Part shown: piece by piece, positions 1 to 11,758 of the stretch
Layout of the letters: every line of letters starts with the position of its first letter
Numbering within the stretch: position 1 is the first letter of the stretch
Assembly: GCA_015143295.1 (NCBI GenBank)
Contig: CM026551.1
Span: 49,526,034-49,590,033 of the forward strand
DNA length: 64,000 bases
Source: Tetracentron sinense
Taxonomy: Eukaryota > Streptophyta > Magnoliopsida > Trochodendrales > Trochodendraceae
Direction of reading: 5' to 3'
Made by a program: the position numbers and the translations under genes
The notes under the pieces: model-generated
What the model saw: the letters and a program-made list of their open reading frames with translations, nothing else
The model's database searches: none
What the model was told of the DNA's origin: nothing

Positions 1-34
1 AGTGTGGGTTTACTCTTGTGGTGTTGGCTTTACT

Positions 35-412
35 GTGTGCATGTGTTTAATGTGTGTTACTTGATACCCTTCCAACCAAAAATAATATGCACTGTAATAA
101 TGTATAACATTGTTATACATGGGTATATTTTTATAAAAGTGTATAACATAGTATATATATGTGTGCATGTGTTTAATGTGTGTTACTTGATACCCTTCCA
201 ACCAAAAATAATATGCACTGTAATAATGTATAACATTGTTATACATGGGTATATTTTTATAAAAGTGTATAACATAGTATATATATGTGTGCATGTGTTT
301 AATGTGTGTTACTTGATACCCTTCCAACCAAAAATAATATGCACTGTAATAATGTATAACATTGTTATACATGGGTATATTTTTATAAAAGTGTATAACA
401 TAGTATATATAT
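35..412. repeat. 126-bp tandem repeat, three copies
   Basis: Three almost identical 126-bp units begin at 35, 161 and 287, each starting GTGTGCATGTG. Because 126 is divisible by three, long open frames run through the array on both strands, but they are translations of the repeat and not genes. The units contain imperfect palindromes of the type GTATAACATTGTTATAC, and the AT-rich sequence up to about 800 carries more of the same TATAAC/GTTATA motif. The left edge may continue outside the window. Confidence 0.95.
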
Positions 413-1271
413 GGTTATATATTATATATTAAAAACAATACAAAAATATTATATATATTTATATAACAATAGTATATGTTAAGATATACATTGTTATAAT
501 AGTGTATAATATTGTTATACACCAATAATGCTTATAGCATATATAACAGTGTATATCACTATTATACTCATTGTTACAATAGTATACAACACTTTCTATA
601 TACTACACATTAAAGGTATATTACACATTGTTACGCATTAAAGGTATATTATATAATATGAATAATACATTGTATCATATGTAATAGTATTTTATATTAA
701 CATTATCATAACAATGTTTTATGCTATAAACTTTATCAGTATATCATGTAACATGTATATAACTAAAATGATATATTATATAATAAATGTATACATATTA
801 AATATATAAGTAATTTACCGGATCTAGCTAGGCCCATGCTTTAAAGAGCCAAGACCAATCCTACATTAATATGGGCTTAAGGAATTGAGACCGGTCCTAG
901 CCCTAGGACCTAAAATATGGGTAATGAGCGGGCTTTTTTGAGCCAGCCCGGCCCATTGACACCCCTACCTCTAGTGAGGAGTACCAGACACACATTAACT
1001 ATTCAACAACACATGAGATGTGGAATCTTAGAGAGGGATCAGTAGTGGGATTTGGGCGGTTGGGGGACCCCTATGGCTTCTCTCTTCTCGAGAATCCATG
1101 AGTGGGTAGATCCTAGGGTTATGATTTTGTTGGATTGTCAAACATCACCTAGTTAAGCCCAATACTTGCAACGTTTTTAAGGCCCTGCCCGTGATCTAAA
1201 TTTTGGGCAAGAGCTACAATTACAAGCATATGCAATCTAAGCCCAAGCACAATGGAAGCTCATGACAATTG
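413..1271. other. AT-rich intergenic stretch, no gene seen
   Basis: 413-800 is more than 80 percent A+T with many GTATAA/TTATAC palindromes that look like decayed relatives of the adjacent array. 825-965 contains GGCCCA, CCGG and GGGCTTTT motifs typical of GC-rich ends of plant non-autonomous elements. No coding similarity is visible. 1267-1271 (AATTG) is the left target duplication of the solo LTR that follows. Confidence 0.5.
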
Positions 1272-1896
1272 TGTTGAGATCCGAATTTAATTCCTCAGCA
1301 TTCGTGTTGTTTATATAAATTCTTAGAAAAATATACCTGATTTTAATGCAAGTGTTCCTATGAGAATTCATGTAAAGTGCCTAGATGTAGAAACTCAAAT
1401 ATCTCGTTCGTTATTAGCCATTTTTATGATCTAATTACATGAAATTGAAGATATCAAAAAATTGTGAGACTATGAGTTTTTCCTTATATAATAATAATAG
1501 TTATTAACTTATTATTATTATTATTAAATTAAAAGTATTGTGTCTACGGGGTTATTCTGTTGCATATAATAAGGTTAATATATTTATTTTCTAACTTCTA
1601 GGAGTCTAGAGTTCTAATCTTGGGTTTTCAGTACTAATCCAAAAGTATTGGGGTTTTCTCTTACATTCATCCAACTTAACGGGTCTTTTTAACCTCGAAA
1701 CACTTAAAACTGGGACATATCTATTAGAACAATAAATTTTTCCCCTTCGAATAACGTTTCCAACGCATCTTGAATCGTTCAATTCTGATAACTGAGTCAA
1801 AAGTTACGGTTCAAATACTGGAGCTGGGTTTTGAGAACGGAATTTTTTTCAGAGAACACTGATTCCGATTTTTTAATATTTTAGGATTCTAAACTC

Positions 1897-1904
1897 TATA
1901 AATA
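1897..1904 (+). promoter_or_regulatory. TATA box of the LTR promoter
   Basis: TATAAATA sits mid-LTR and is followed within 100 bp by an A/G-rich untranslated leader, as in the equivalent part of the related LTR at 21.67 kb (TATAAATAAA). It is the likely start region for LTR transcription in the + direction. Confidence 0.5.
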
Positions 1905-2792
1905 GACCTTAAACTCGTGGGTTTTATGTCTTTTATCATTCTAAAACTTATTAGAAAAAGAGGGAAAGAAAAACTTAGGGTTTTCAACTAAAGAAGAAGA
2001 GGAGAGCTTGGAGATTTTATCCAAGACAATTCTCAAACGAGGGATCGTAGGGAAATGATCGAGGAAGGTACTATACATTGTCTAACCTAATAATATCTCT
2101 AAGAGTTTGTATGAAATTAAGATTTAGGGATGTTTATGTGTTTATATGAATTTAATAAACATATTGTGATGTTTTCTTGCATGATTTGAAGAGAATTTCA
2201 AGGATAAGACCTAGAATGAATGGATGTATGATTTATATGCTTATGATTGAGAACGGAGGAAGGGATTGAATTTTGGATTCATTAGTTATTAAAGTAAGAT
2301 GTGAATAACCCTGTTAATATTGTGATTTATGCTTGAAATAAGAAGAATGGGAATAATCATAAAATTATGATGAATTATCGACAATGTTAGAGATCAATAA
2401 TTTATATTGATGCTACGATTTAACCTTGTCAATTGTTAAACCTTATTTTATATTGTGAATTATTCTTTATGTATTAATAAGATTATGATGTGGTTCCCTT
2501 ATGCTTTTGATATGAAATTTACATGTATACTGATTGATTAAACTTCAGATAGAGGAATACTTAGAGAATGATATCAAGGCCCCGAATTCGCTAACTTTAG
2601 TTATATGGGTGGCTTTGGTGAGATTCGATGATTTGATATCGGAACCTAAGGGATAACCTAGATGAATGTTAATTATTACACAATCAAGCACAAGTTTCAC
2701 GGTATAATAATTGATAAGTCCTCTTAAGTTTACAAGTCATGAGTCTGCATAAATTAACAAGACTTGTAAGACCCTGGTTGCGATGACCAGAT

Positions 2793-2905
2793 ATGGAAAC
2801 ATGTAGTTGTAAGAATGGTATAACAAGCATGGAAACAAGTACTGATAAGAGTGGTATAACAAGCATGGAAACAAGTAGTAATAAGACTGGTATAACAAAC
2901 ATGAC
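2793..2905. repeat. Short tandem repeats inside the solo LTR
   Basis: About three imperfect copies of a ~36-bp unit containing GGTATAACAAGCATGGAAAC lie in the 3' half of the LTR. The related LTR at 22.5 kb has a different short repeat (about 22 bp, with CTGGTAA and TTGACATGCA) at the corresponding place, so this position seems prone to tandem expansion. Confidence 0.7.
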
Positions 2906-3770
2906 AACATGTGGTTACAATGACTGCTCTAGAATGGCTTTATGCTACTCACAAGAACCTAGAAAGAAATAATAAATATCTCATAAATCTCACAAGTCCA
3001 CACATGTCAAGAGTCTGATTATATGCTTTGCATGATGGTATGTTTCATATTTTTCATACATGAATTGTAAGATATGTTATTTATGCTAAAGTATGAGCAT
3101 GTGGATATGTTATTGTTATTATTAGCTAGACTTTGTATACACTGAGCTTTCGTTTGCTTAGTCGTACTTTTTATGTCGGTAGTTTCAGGAGGGTTCGACA
3201 CCTATACTCCACCATCTTGGATAAAGGAGGAGTATACAGAAGAGTAGGAATGTGATTTCCAGGAAGAGTAAGTCAATATGGATTAGTTTCCCTATTATTG
3301 AGTCTAGATGATTAGTTGTTTATTTTAGTTTATTTTAGAGGATGCAATAAGACAAATTTCAAATTATATTATTTAGCTTTATTTTCAATCATTGATCATG
3401 ATTAAGGATCGGGTTCACTTGGATATTTATTTATTGGTCAGACAGGTTGGATTTAATTGTTGGAATTATTATTTATGATAAATGAGAAATTTCCAGGTTC
3501 AAAATTAGTATGTCTTGTATGTTTTAAGGATAAGGATTGGATATGTAGTGTCACGGGTCCAAAGTCTCATTATGACCAAGATAGGAATTTGGGGCGTGAC
3601 AAATTGTCTGGACAAACCTTAAGCCTATCAACTGATGGTTTGAAACTGTGGAACGTGGATGGACATGGTTTTCTCAGTGTGGTAAGTGATTTCATCTTAA
3701 ATCTTTGTTATGTTTGTATCTAGAATTACTCATAAAAAATTAATAAAAATAAAAATAATATATGTATAGT

Positions 3771-3812
3771 GAGAGAGAGGGAGGGAGGGAGGGATAGATA
3801 GATAGATAGATA
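3771..3812. repeat. GA/GAGG/GATA compound microsatellite
   Basis: A run of GAGAGAGAGG, GGGA repeats and then five GATA units. It is simple sequence with no further function visible. Confidence 0.85.
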
Positions 3813-4224
3813 AAAGAGGACTACATGTAGGGCAGATCGAGTCAGGATTTTCTTATAGAGGGGCAAGCGATGGTTGATTGATAATAATTATTATTGATGG
3901 ATTTGTGAAGAATGATAAGGTGAGTACAAAATATTCTTGGTCTAGCGGTGTGGGTGGGCCTCGCTTGGTTTTTTTTTTTAGCTCAAACATCTCATCCATT
4001 TTGGAGGACAGATACCCCTTGCCCATGGCTATGCCCTCTTAAATTAAATAATATAACCCTTGCCTATGGCTATGCCATTTTAAATTAAATAGTATATATA
4101 GTATAAAACTTAGCTTTTTATCAAAAGTTAAGGGGGCGGTTGCTCCCCTTGCCTGCCTATGCCCTCTTAAATTAATAATATGGTATAAACTTAGGTTTTT
4201 TTCTCAAAAGTTCAGGGGCTCTAA

Positions 4225-4247
4225 CCCCCCCCCCCCCCCCCCCCCCC
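4225..4247. repeat. Poly-C tract (23 C)
   Basis: An uninterrupted run of 23 C residues lies in a repeat that also contains CCTTGCCCATGGCTATGCC at 4016 and 4055. Related sequence occurs near 12.1 and 17.0 kb, so the tract is part of a dispersed transposon remnant. Confidence 0.85.
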
Positions 4248-4383
4248 TTCATCCCAAACTACAAGTACCAAACCATCGACACTGATGTCATGCATGTTAA
4301 ATACCATATCCACTTAAATTTTATAAATAAAAAATTATTGTAGGAATCATAAATATTCGGATTTGTGTTACATTAAACCTAAG

Positions 4384-5572
4384 CAATGTTTTAAAACTCA
4401 GATCGACCCGCCCGGTCAGACTGATCGGGACCATAGGTTGGGATAAACTCTTAATGGTCGATTGTCTAATCTAGATTACCCGGTGAAAATCCTCTGAGGC
4501 AGAATAAACCAATCTACCCGAACAATGTTTTTTGAACAAACCAGATTATGGAAAAACCCTTATTTTCATTATCCATTCCAATTTAAAATTAATAAGGTTC
4601 ATTATCTCAACTAAAAAAACTAATTGCTAAAGAAAATATATTGAAAATTAGGATTTTAAAACAAAACTCTAGAGAAAAGAAAAACCTTGCATAGAAAATG
4701 GGGAGGAGATTAGAGATGGAAATAGAGCTCAAGTCAAAGTGAGGATAAAAACAATCTTTTTTTATTGATTCTAATCATTTATATATTTTTTTCTACTTCA
4801 GTTTGGATAGGAATCACAAATTTCAATAAATCAATTTCTTAATATAACCTATATGTTTTTAATTATTTTAATTTTTTTTAATATTTTGGTGACAAAGTGA
4901 GATTATGTTGATTTTTTTTCAATCTATGAAATCTCTTTTTGTTTTTTATGTATTTTGATTGATTGTAGTAGCTATGCATACCAATTATCAAGTATTTGTA
5001 AAACTATCTAAAATGGGTGTTGTATGTGTTATATTACTTTGTTTACACTTTTAGATTGCATACCTATGTTGCCTAGAAGGTAATTAACAAATTTTATTGT
5101 TCTTGAACTTTTTTATTTTATTTATTTCAAATTATTTGAGACAAAAAATATTTTTTCCTAAATTCTTGTTGGAGCCTTAATGGCTACTATTTAACTATAG
5201 AAATGTATTTGTAAGAGAATGACTATTTAATAATGCTAACACTTCTTTAATTAGCATTTTTATTTATTTTGTACTTTGGTGAGAAATTTATATTATTTTG
5301 TGTATTTTTTTTAATCTATGAGATCATTTTTTAAAATGTGTTTTGATTGATTGAAGTAAATACGCATACCAATTACCAAGTATTCGTAAAAATGTCTAAT
5401 AGTTACCAATTACAAACAACAATTTCCTAAAACGTTTTTTAAAATATAATATCAATATTAACTATTTTTATGGCAACACTTGACACCTTTGGATTGACCC
5501 GACGGTCCGACTGAGTTGGACCTACCCACCCCCTTGATAGGGTCAGTGTCCGATCTAATTTTTAAAACATTG
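4384..5572. mobile_element. Non-autonomous TIR element, hAT-like
   Basis: The ends are inverted: CAATGTTTTAAAACTCAGAT on the left, and the reverse complement of the right end starts CAATGTTTTAAAAATTAGAT. The 8-bp flanks AACCTAAG and ATCCTGAG match at six of eight positions, which fits a decayed hAT target duplication. The interior is AT-rich, non-coding, and contains internal near-duplicates (for example GATTGATTG plus GCATACCAATTA near 4970 and 5365). Confidence 0.55.
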
Positions 5573-8500
5573 ATCCTGAGTGGGTTTTATAGATAAATAA
5601 AAGGCAATACTAATCTTGAAAGACAACAAATGATATGAATAGAATCATAAAAATACTATGATTGTGCATATCATACAGTGTATCGCATATGCGTTATAAT
5701 CATAGATCGTATAGTATTTTCTTAGTTATCTATATCTTCTCTTATATTCATGGGATTTTTCCCTACCCTCAAGTTTGGGGTTGTTCCTTAAATAACCAAG
5801 CTTTTAAAACTCTCATCTGAATGCCTCCACACACATGTAAAGGAGTTCGCATATGCGAATTTTTTCTATTTTATCTAAACTATTTGAAGGAAAGACATTT
5901 TGTCTCATTCTTTCCTTATCAGCCATGGAGAGCTTCATTCGTTCTTTATCAACAATGGAGCCACTTTGTTGATCAAGAAGAGTCCCCAAACATTTCATTA
6001 CATACCATTTCAACTGAAATTTTCACAAGAGAGCTTCGTTCCGCCAAATTAGTAACCACGACAGTGAAAGAATGCCATTAACCGAAGAAAAATACTTATT
6101 TTTCGGTTTCTTGTATTTTTCTTTAAAAAAGAATTAATTTAACCTAAAAAAGGATTATAATCATTGCAATTATGATTTTAAACCTTAAATCCCATGTTAG
6201 ATGGTTTTAAATGTGTTTTCTTTGCTTCTTTTTTTTTATGGTTAACAGCGTACAGTCGATCTCAACAAGTCAGGTCGATACTTCATATCGATACTGGTTA
6301 TGTTTCAAGGTTGAAGACAATTTGTATTGATATGTATCAATACAGGGTGTATCAACCATGTGGTGTATCGATGTGTATTGATATGTATCAATATGAATCG
6401 ATATGTGTATTGATATGTATCAATATGAATCAACAATGGAGGCGAAAGTTAAGAAAATGTCATTGAAACTGAAAAAGTGCCTGAAAACTCTCAAAATGAC
6501 CTCAAATTGGAAATCAGAGCGTCAAAGAACTACTTTAGTTGTTTAACTATGATCCGTCTCGTCGAGCTAGCTCAAATTCATATATTATAATAGTCAATTG
6601 GACTTCCGGATCAAAAGTTATGGTCAAAACAAGTTCTACCATCATATCGATATGTATCAATATGGGTATCAAGCAAGTGTATCGATCCTGCATGCAAAAA
6701 CTTCGCTCAAACTCTGATTTTTTTCATCTTTTTTCAATAAAATTTGTACTAAGACATCCATTAAAGGGGAAATGAGTGAGGAGCTTCGTGAGATAGGAAG
6801 ATGAGGAGAGTGGGAAGCTTCTCCAATCTCATACGCACATACGTAAATCCCTCTTTTCCTCTTTCTCTTCTTTCAAAATCATTCTTTAAAGTGTTGGTAG
6901 TAGTGGAGGGATGTTTCAGACTTTTCATAAATAATAAATTATAAGAAAATACTCATAAGCCTTTTATGAGAAGGGTTTTTAAAACATGGGTAGTTTGAGA
7001 ACAAACTCATTCTTGAGGGATTATCATGAAAAAACCCCATATTCATAGTACCCAACACATAGATCACTTTCTAACTTCTTTTGTAATCAACTAAAGGCTA
7101 TTAAAGCAACATAAAGTATTAATTTATTAAAGACATTTGTAGAGGTAATTATATATAATGTTCCAAGGAGCACAAAGTCCATGTTCCATTAGGTTTATGC
7201 CAGGATCCCTTCTTGGGTTGAATTTAGGTTTACCTTTTTAAACTCATTTATAAACAAGCCTGGACAAGGGTAAGGGTATTCTAACTCGATCGAAAAACAA
7301 ATTTGACATGACCCAATCCATCTTCAAAATTTAGGTAAACCACGAAGAACTCGTCTAAAATCCTAAATAAAGAATGTATAAAAAATTATTGCACAAGCAA
7401 TGCTTACGAAAATGTGAAAGGTCGTATCTGAGAGCGTTTAATGATTAAGTTGAGCTTTGTAGCTTAAAGTCCATACTTGAATAGTTAATTGACCAGTTAA
7501 GATTATTTGGTAACAAGGATTTGAATTTGAAATAAGATCAAAAGCTTGTTTTGTGAATGATTGGAAGTGGGATTACAATTTCCTACCGAGTCAACTTGCT
7601 CGAAATCGTCACCTTTTACATGGGTCATGATTGTGGTTTTGAACGGGTTTGGGTTCTGGGAATCCTTTTTATAATGTTTAAGATCGGCTACCCAAAGGTT
7701 CTTAATACCTACTTAATATTTTGTTTAACATTATATAATAATATAAATAATATATTTATTAAATTTAATTTTCAATGTAATCATAATCTAGTTATAACTA
7801 ACTTATATGTTCAATTATATAAGTATAATTTATTAAATATTTATTATAATATATTTAATAAAAGTATTGTGTATATACTTTAAAAAAAATTATAATTTAA
7901 ATTATTAATAAATTTATGCATTTGAATAGAAAATATAACTTATATATTTAATTATATAATTAATAATTTGTTAAATAGTTAATTATTACTTAGCTATTTT
8001 ACATGGATTAAGCTAGTGCATTTAGGTTGAGTAGACTTTTGTTGGGCAAGGTTTTTTTTGGGGTAGGAGGGTGTCCCAAACCCTTTGAGGTAAGGACTAG
8101 TCCTTTCGGGTGTCCACATCAACTCACTCGAAATTTTTCATATGGACACTAGGGTAAGTCAAGGCATGGGAGTTGAATACACTCAAAACCACAGGGAGCA
8201 AACTCAGGATGCTAGCCAACTGCACCAACCCTGATGGGTTGTTAGGCAAGGTTAAGGTTAAGGTTTGGGTTTGCCTTTTCCAACTATTTATAAACATCTC
8301 GGTGGTCTCGGCCCTAAGGGGGTCACAGAAGCTTTATCCTACTACCATACCCCAAAATAAAACGTTTTCAAAGATTTATATGGAAATTTAAAAAATAATA
8401 CTCATAAACATTATATACACAAATAAACATATTTTTACTATATACTATATTTACTATGAGTAATAGTTCGCTCCTCGCGGGGTGTTTTGACGAGCGACAT

Positions 8501-8582
8501 TTTGCCCCTTTGAAATTTGCTCCTTACAGGGTGTTTTAAGGAGCAGCGTCTCACCCCTTTAAAACTCACCAAGTGTCCTTTT
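5573..8582. other. No gene seen; repeat debris
   Basis: Short open frames at 5821-6081, 6194-6466 and 7557-7883 show no recognisable family and sit in AT-rich sequence. The only structured part is a cluster of TATTGATATGTATCAATA palindromes at 6325-6425. Around 8040-8460 are fragments of dispersed repeats rich in GGGTT and GGTC motifs. Confidence 0.5.
6325..6425. repeat. Three copies of an 18-bp palindromic motif
   Basis: TATTGATATGTATCAATA, an imperfect palindrome, occurs at 6325, 6376 and 6408, separated by related TGTATCGATGTG sequence. Similar GTATCGGT/ATACGTATCG strings recur near 60.9 and 61.2 kb, so this belongs to a dispersed plant repeat. Confidence 0.6.
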
Positions 8583-8690
8583 TAATTGTGGTTAACTTCT
8601 TTTAACTATAGTTAATATTTTAAACATTTTTTTTCTTCTAAAACCCAAGGTTGCATTGTCGGTCCCAAGACCTAATAAAGGAGGGTTTTA
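8583..8690. repeat. Dispersed ~105-bp repeat, copy 1
   Basis: This stretch, from GGTTAACTTCTTTTAACTAT to GGAGGGTTTTAC, is nearly identical to 14755-14851. Both copies carry TTCTAAAACCCAAGG and CCCAAGACCTAATAA and belong to the AACTATGGTTAA MITE family that is dense between 14.7 and 18.9 kb. Confidence 0.75.
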
Positions 8691-9755
8691 CCTTTTCACG
8701 GCATGTTGACATTTGGTGTAGAGATGATTAAAATGCTAAAACTACTCTTCGCTCATCTTTTCGGGCCTGACTCTTAAAGGTAGTGCTAGGGCCTATTCAA
8801 TCCAGGCTCTCTAAGAGCTAGGATAGGAAACGAGGATAAACTCTAGCTTTGGATTGACATGCCTTTGTATCATTATCTAGTTGCAAAAGCATGAGGATTT
8901 TTCCCTAAATACACCTGGGGTTTCATGAGACCCCCAAAATACACCCCACTTTTAAAATCTTCCCGTAATACACCTGAAAGTTATTTTGAGACCATTTTAC
9001 CCTTAATTGAAAATAAAAGGTAAAATAAACTCAAGAGTCTAAGAGTTTCTCTTCTCCTCACCATAATCTCTCTTCTTCTTCACCATTTTTCCAGTCTGCT
9101 CCCTCCGTCTCACGCCGCTGCCTCCCACCATTATTCCGCCATTAGATCCTGTGGTTGTTAACACTCTCACAATCCCTCCTCTCTATTTTCTGTAAGATGA
9201 AAGTTAGGGTTTATTCTTTCCTCTCTCCAATTTCTTTCTATCATTAACTCTCCTATTTTCATGTCATTTTTTATTTAATAGAAGATTTTTAAAGTAAAAT
9301 GGAGGATCCATGGAGGGATCCTCCATCTTGAATGATTCGAAATCGAGAGGTTGAAGAAGATCAAATTTCTAATTTTCACGATCATTTACAGAAACTCTCG
9401 ATCAAGATATAATTATCGCGATCAGATCAAAATATTCTCAATCAATCTTTATTCTCGCTAGTTAGCGGTCAGTTGATCATGACAAGTTAGCATCCAACCA
9501 TTATCATTGATTGATCGCGAATATTTTACTGTTGATCTTGATTTGTCTACCATCCCGCAATTAAAGTTTTCCACTCATTCACGATTGATCGTAACATTTC
9601 CAAAAAATTCACGATTGATTGCACTGTAATTAACGATCTTAAAAACATATTATGTGAATAAACGGATTAAGTGTCCTAACGTCTATTATTTATGATTTTA
9701 CCTTTATTATATGTTTATTAATGCATGCATGTTCTCATATTTACAGGTAATAATC

Positions 9756-9887
9756 ATGAAATCTATTGTTTGCTTTTATGATGGTGAATGGGTATATGAA
9801 AATGATAGATTCTCCAACAATGGTGGAGTCTCAAGATGTGTAGTTTTGAGCAATGAAATTACGTACGATCATGTCCATCCTAATTAA
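9756..9887 (+). pseudogene. Remnant of a MULE transposase N-terminus
   Basis: A 43-residue frame follows an acceptor-like TTTACAG at 9740-9746. It has the layout of the PB1-like start of plant MuDR/MULE proteins: a hydrophobic strand ending in a Y-D-G-E-W-V turn (residues 8-13), a charged linker, a G-G-V segment (24-26), then V-L-S-N-E-I-T-Y-D (30-38), which matches the usual D/N-I-T-Y-E/D element. The frame ends abruptly where a 93-bp tandem repeat starts, and the rest of the transposase (MULE domain, SWIM zinc finger) is absent. Recognition is from memory of the family pattern. It could not encode an active enzyme. Confidence 0.55.
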
Positions 9888-10110
9888 CAATCCAATGAAA
9901 AAATCATGGTAAAAAAAATATACTGCGATTGAAATTCGGCAATTGAAACCTGCATTTAACGATCATGTCCATCCTAATTAACGATCCAATCAAAAAAATC
10001 ACGGTCAAAAAAGCAGACCGTGATTGAAACTGAGATTTAAACTTGTATTTAAAGATCATGTCCACTATAATTAACGATCTAGTGAAAAAAAATCACAGTA
10101 AAAAAAACAG
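9867..10110. repeat. ~93-bp tandem repeat inside the MULE
   Basis: About 2.6 copies start at 9867, 9961 and 10054 with GATCATGTCCAtCcTAATTAAC. The first unit overlaps the last codons of the transposase remnant, so the array was built from coding sequence plus its downstream flank. Confidence 0.8.
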
Positions 10111-10174
10111 AGAATGACAAAATTCCCCCATTATCTTAAGCATCTACAAATATGCATAAATACATTCATCAATG

Positions 10175-10322
10175 CCCATCCATGACAACCACTCTCCTCT
10201 ATCAATATTATTGAAGACCCCGCTGCTTGATGTGCTTCCAGCATTGCTTTGGGAGCCCATCTGTGACAACCACTCCCATCTACCAATATTATTGAGGACC
10301 TTGCTGCTTTATGTGCTTCAAA
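10175..10322. repeat. 81-bp tandem repeat, 1.8 copies
   Basis: Copies begin at 10175 and 10256 (CCCATC, TGACAACCACTC, ATCAATATTATTGA, TTGATGTGCTTC). The period is 27 codons and a minus-strand frame reads through both copies. No family is recognised, so this is taken as expansion inside the MULE. Confidence 0.75.
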
Positions 10323-11758
10323 CAATCAAATATAATTGTCTTCCTGAAGTTTGTAGAATTTTTCTGCAAGTTAACATACAAAATGCAAGTTATAACCAAA
10401 ATAGAATATGGATGCTAAATATAAACACATGTATCTTAACTTACTGGATCAAAATCGACGGGAAGGTAACATAAGAGATCAATGTACTTCATGACAAACA
10501 TTCCACAGTCATGGCTAAACAATGAAGCAAGAATAAACATGTGATCGTTTACATTTATGTATCAATAAACATTAAAAAAAAAAAAAGTTAAAACATAAAG
10601 AATAATCTGATTTTTAGATCATTAATTATACTTCATCCAATCGCGGATTTTGGGAAACATCACGATTAATCGTGAATTTATGAAGAGAAAATAACGATCA
10701 ACCGCAAATTTGTTTTAAAAAAATATCAACATGTGATTGTTTCTATTCCGTTTATATTCTTTCAAAACAAAACCCCCAAATTTTTTCTAATGTAACACGA
10801 AGAAGAGATCTAAACCAATTTCTTCTTAAAGTCACGATCAACTATAACACGATCAATTATAACCAGATGATGGAAAAATCACGATTAACTATAACACGAA
10901 GAAGAGATCGTTTCTTCTTAAAGAAAAATAAAACTAACATAAAGGGATCGATTCTTCTTAGAAATAAAACCCCCCAAAAATCAAAACCTAAATCAAATCA
11001 GTTTTACTATAATCTGCAAAAAAATATTTTTAAATTATTAATAATAAAACTCAGACAACCCAGATTGCGAAAAACAAACCATTTTGTTTTCTTTCTTAAG
11101 AAAAACAAAAGCTCAGAAAATGATGATGCCAACCTTCTCAAGGTATTACAGGAATTAGAGACTTGACCGTTTGTTTTTATCAAAAAAAAATTTCAAATAT
11201 TGGAAGAGAGTTTTATCTTTGTTCCTTGGGTATTTTGAAGACCAAAAATCTGAAACCAGATCTTCTACTATAGCCTTAAGACCCTCTATCTGTATAGTTC
11301 GACTATTAGTTATCAACTATACAAAACCAGAAAAAACCATGTTTGCAACAACAATTTTGCAACTCAAAGCAACGGGTTACTATAATCTGCAAAAAAAACC
11401 ATCTCAAGAGATGAAGATCCAAAAGCACAAAGAGAGTTTTTTTTTAGGGTTTATTGTGAGCTAAAAGAATATGTGAGAGCACTAACCATCACCGGAGCTA
11501 ACGGCGAAGCGGCGGCAGGATACGGCGGCGTGAGACAGAGGGAGCTGGCAGGAAGAATGGTGAGGAAGAAGAGAGGTGGGGAGAAGAGATTTACACTGTG
11601 GTAGGGAGAGACTCTTGAGTTTCTTACCTTTACCCTTTATTTTGGTTAAAGGGTATAATAGACTTTAAAAAACTTTTAGCTGTATTTGGGGAAGATTTTA
11701 AAAGTGTGGTGTATTTTGGGGCTCTTAAGAAACCCTGGGTGTATTTAGAGAAAAATCC

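Larger units (their letters stand above)
1272..3601 (+). mobile_element. Solo LTR of a Ty3/gypsy-type retrotransposon
   Basis: The element begins TGTTGAG and ends GGGGCGTGACA, so it has the canonical TG...CA ends, and it is flanked by a perfect 5-bp duplication AATTG (1267-1271 and 3602-3606). It is about 2330 bp long with no primer-binding site or coding region, as expected of a solo LTR left by LTR-LTR recombination. A TATA-like sequence (TATAAATA, 1897-1904) is followed by an A/G-rich leader, which gives the + orientation. A related but diverged LTR lies at about 21.33-22.68 kb. The long LTR and GGGGCGTGACA end resemble chromovirus (Tekay/Del) LTRs; that lineage call is inference. Confidence 0.8.
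8895..11758. mobile_element. Mutator-like element with long terminal inverted repeats
   Basis: The left arm (8895-9170) and right arm (11472-11758) are long imperfect inverted repeats. Both start GGATTTTTC and run through matched blocks such as CTAAATACAC, TTGAGTCTC/CTCAAGAGTC and GTCTCACGCCGC. TIRs of about 280 bp are a hallmark of plant Mutator-like elements (MULEs). Inside is a short frame at 9756 resembling the start of MULE transposases, then two tandem-repeat arrays and low-complexity sequence. No full transposase remains, so the element is non-autonomous. TGA abuts both ends (8892-8894 and 11759-11761), but I did not find the expected 9-bp duplication, so the exact ends are uncertain. 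Confidence 0.75.

Noticed and set aside
10867..11464. Two lysine-rich frames that might be a gene next to the MULE right end
   Set aside because: Low-complexity A-rich sequence with internal repeats (ACTATAATCTGCAAAAAA twice) inside the element; no recognisable domain.
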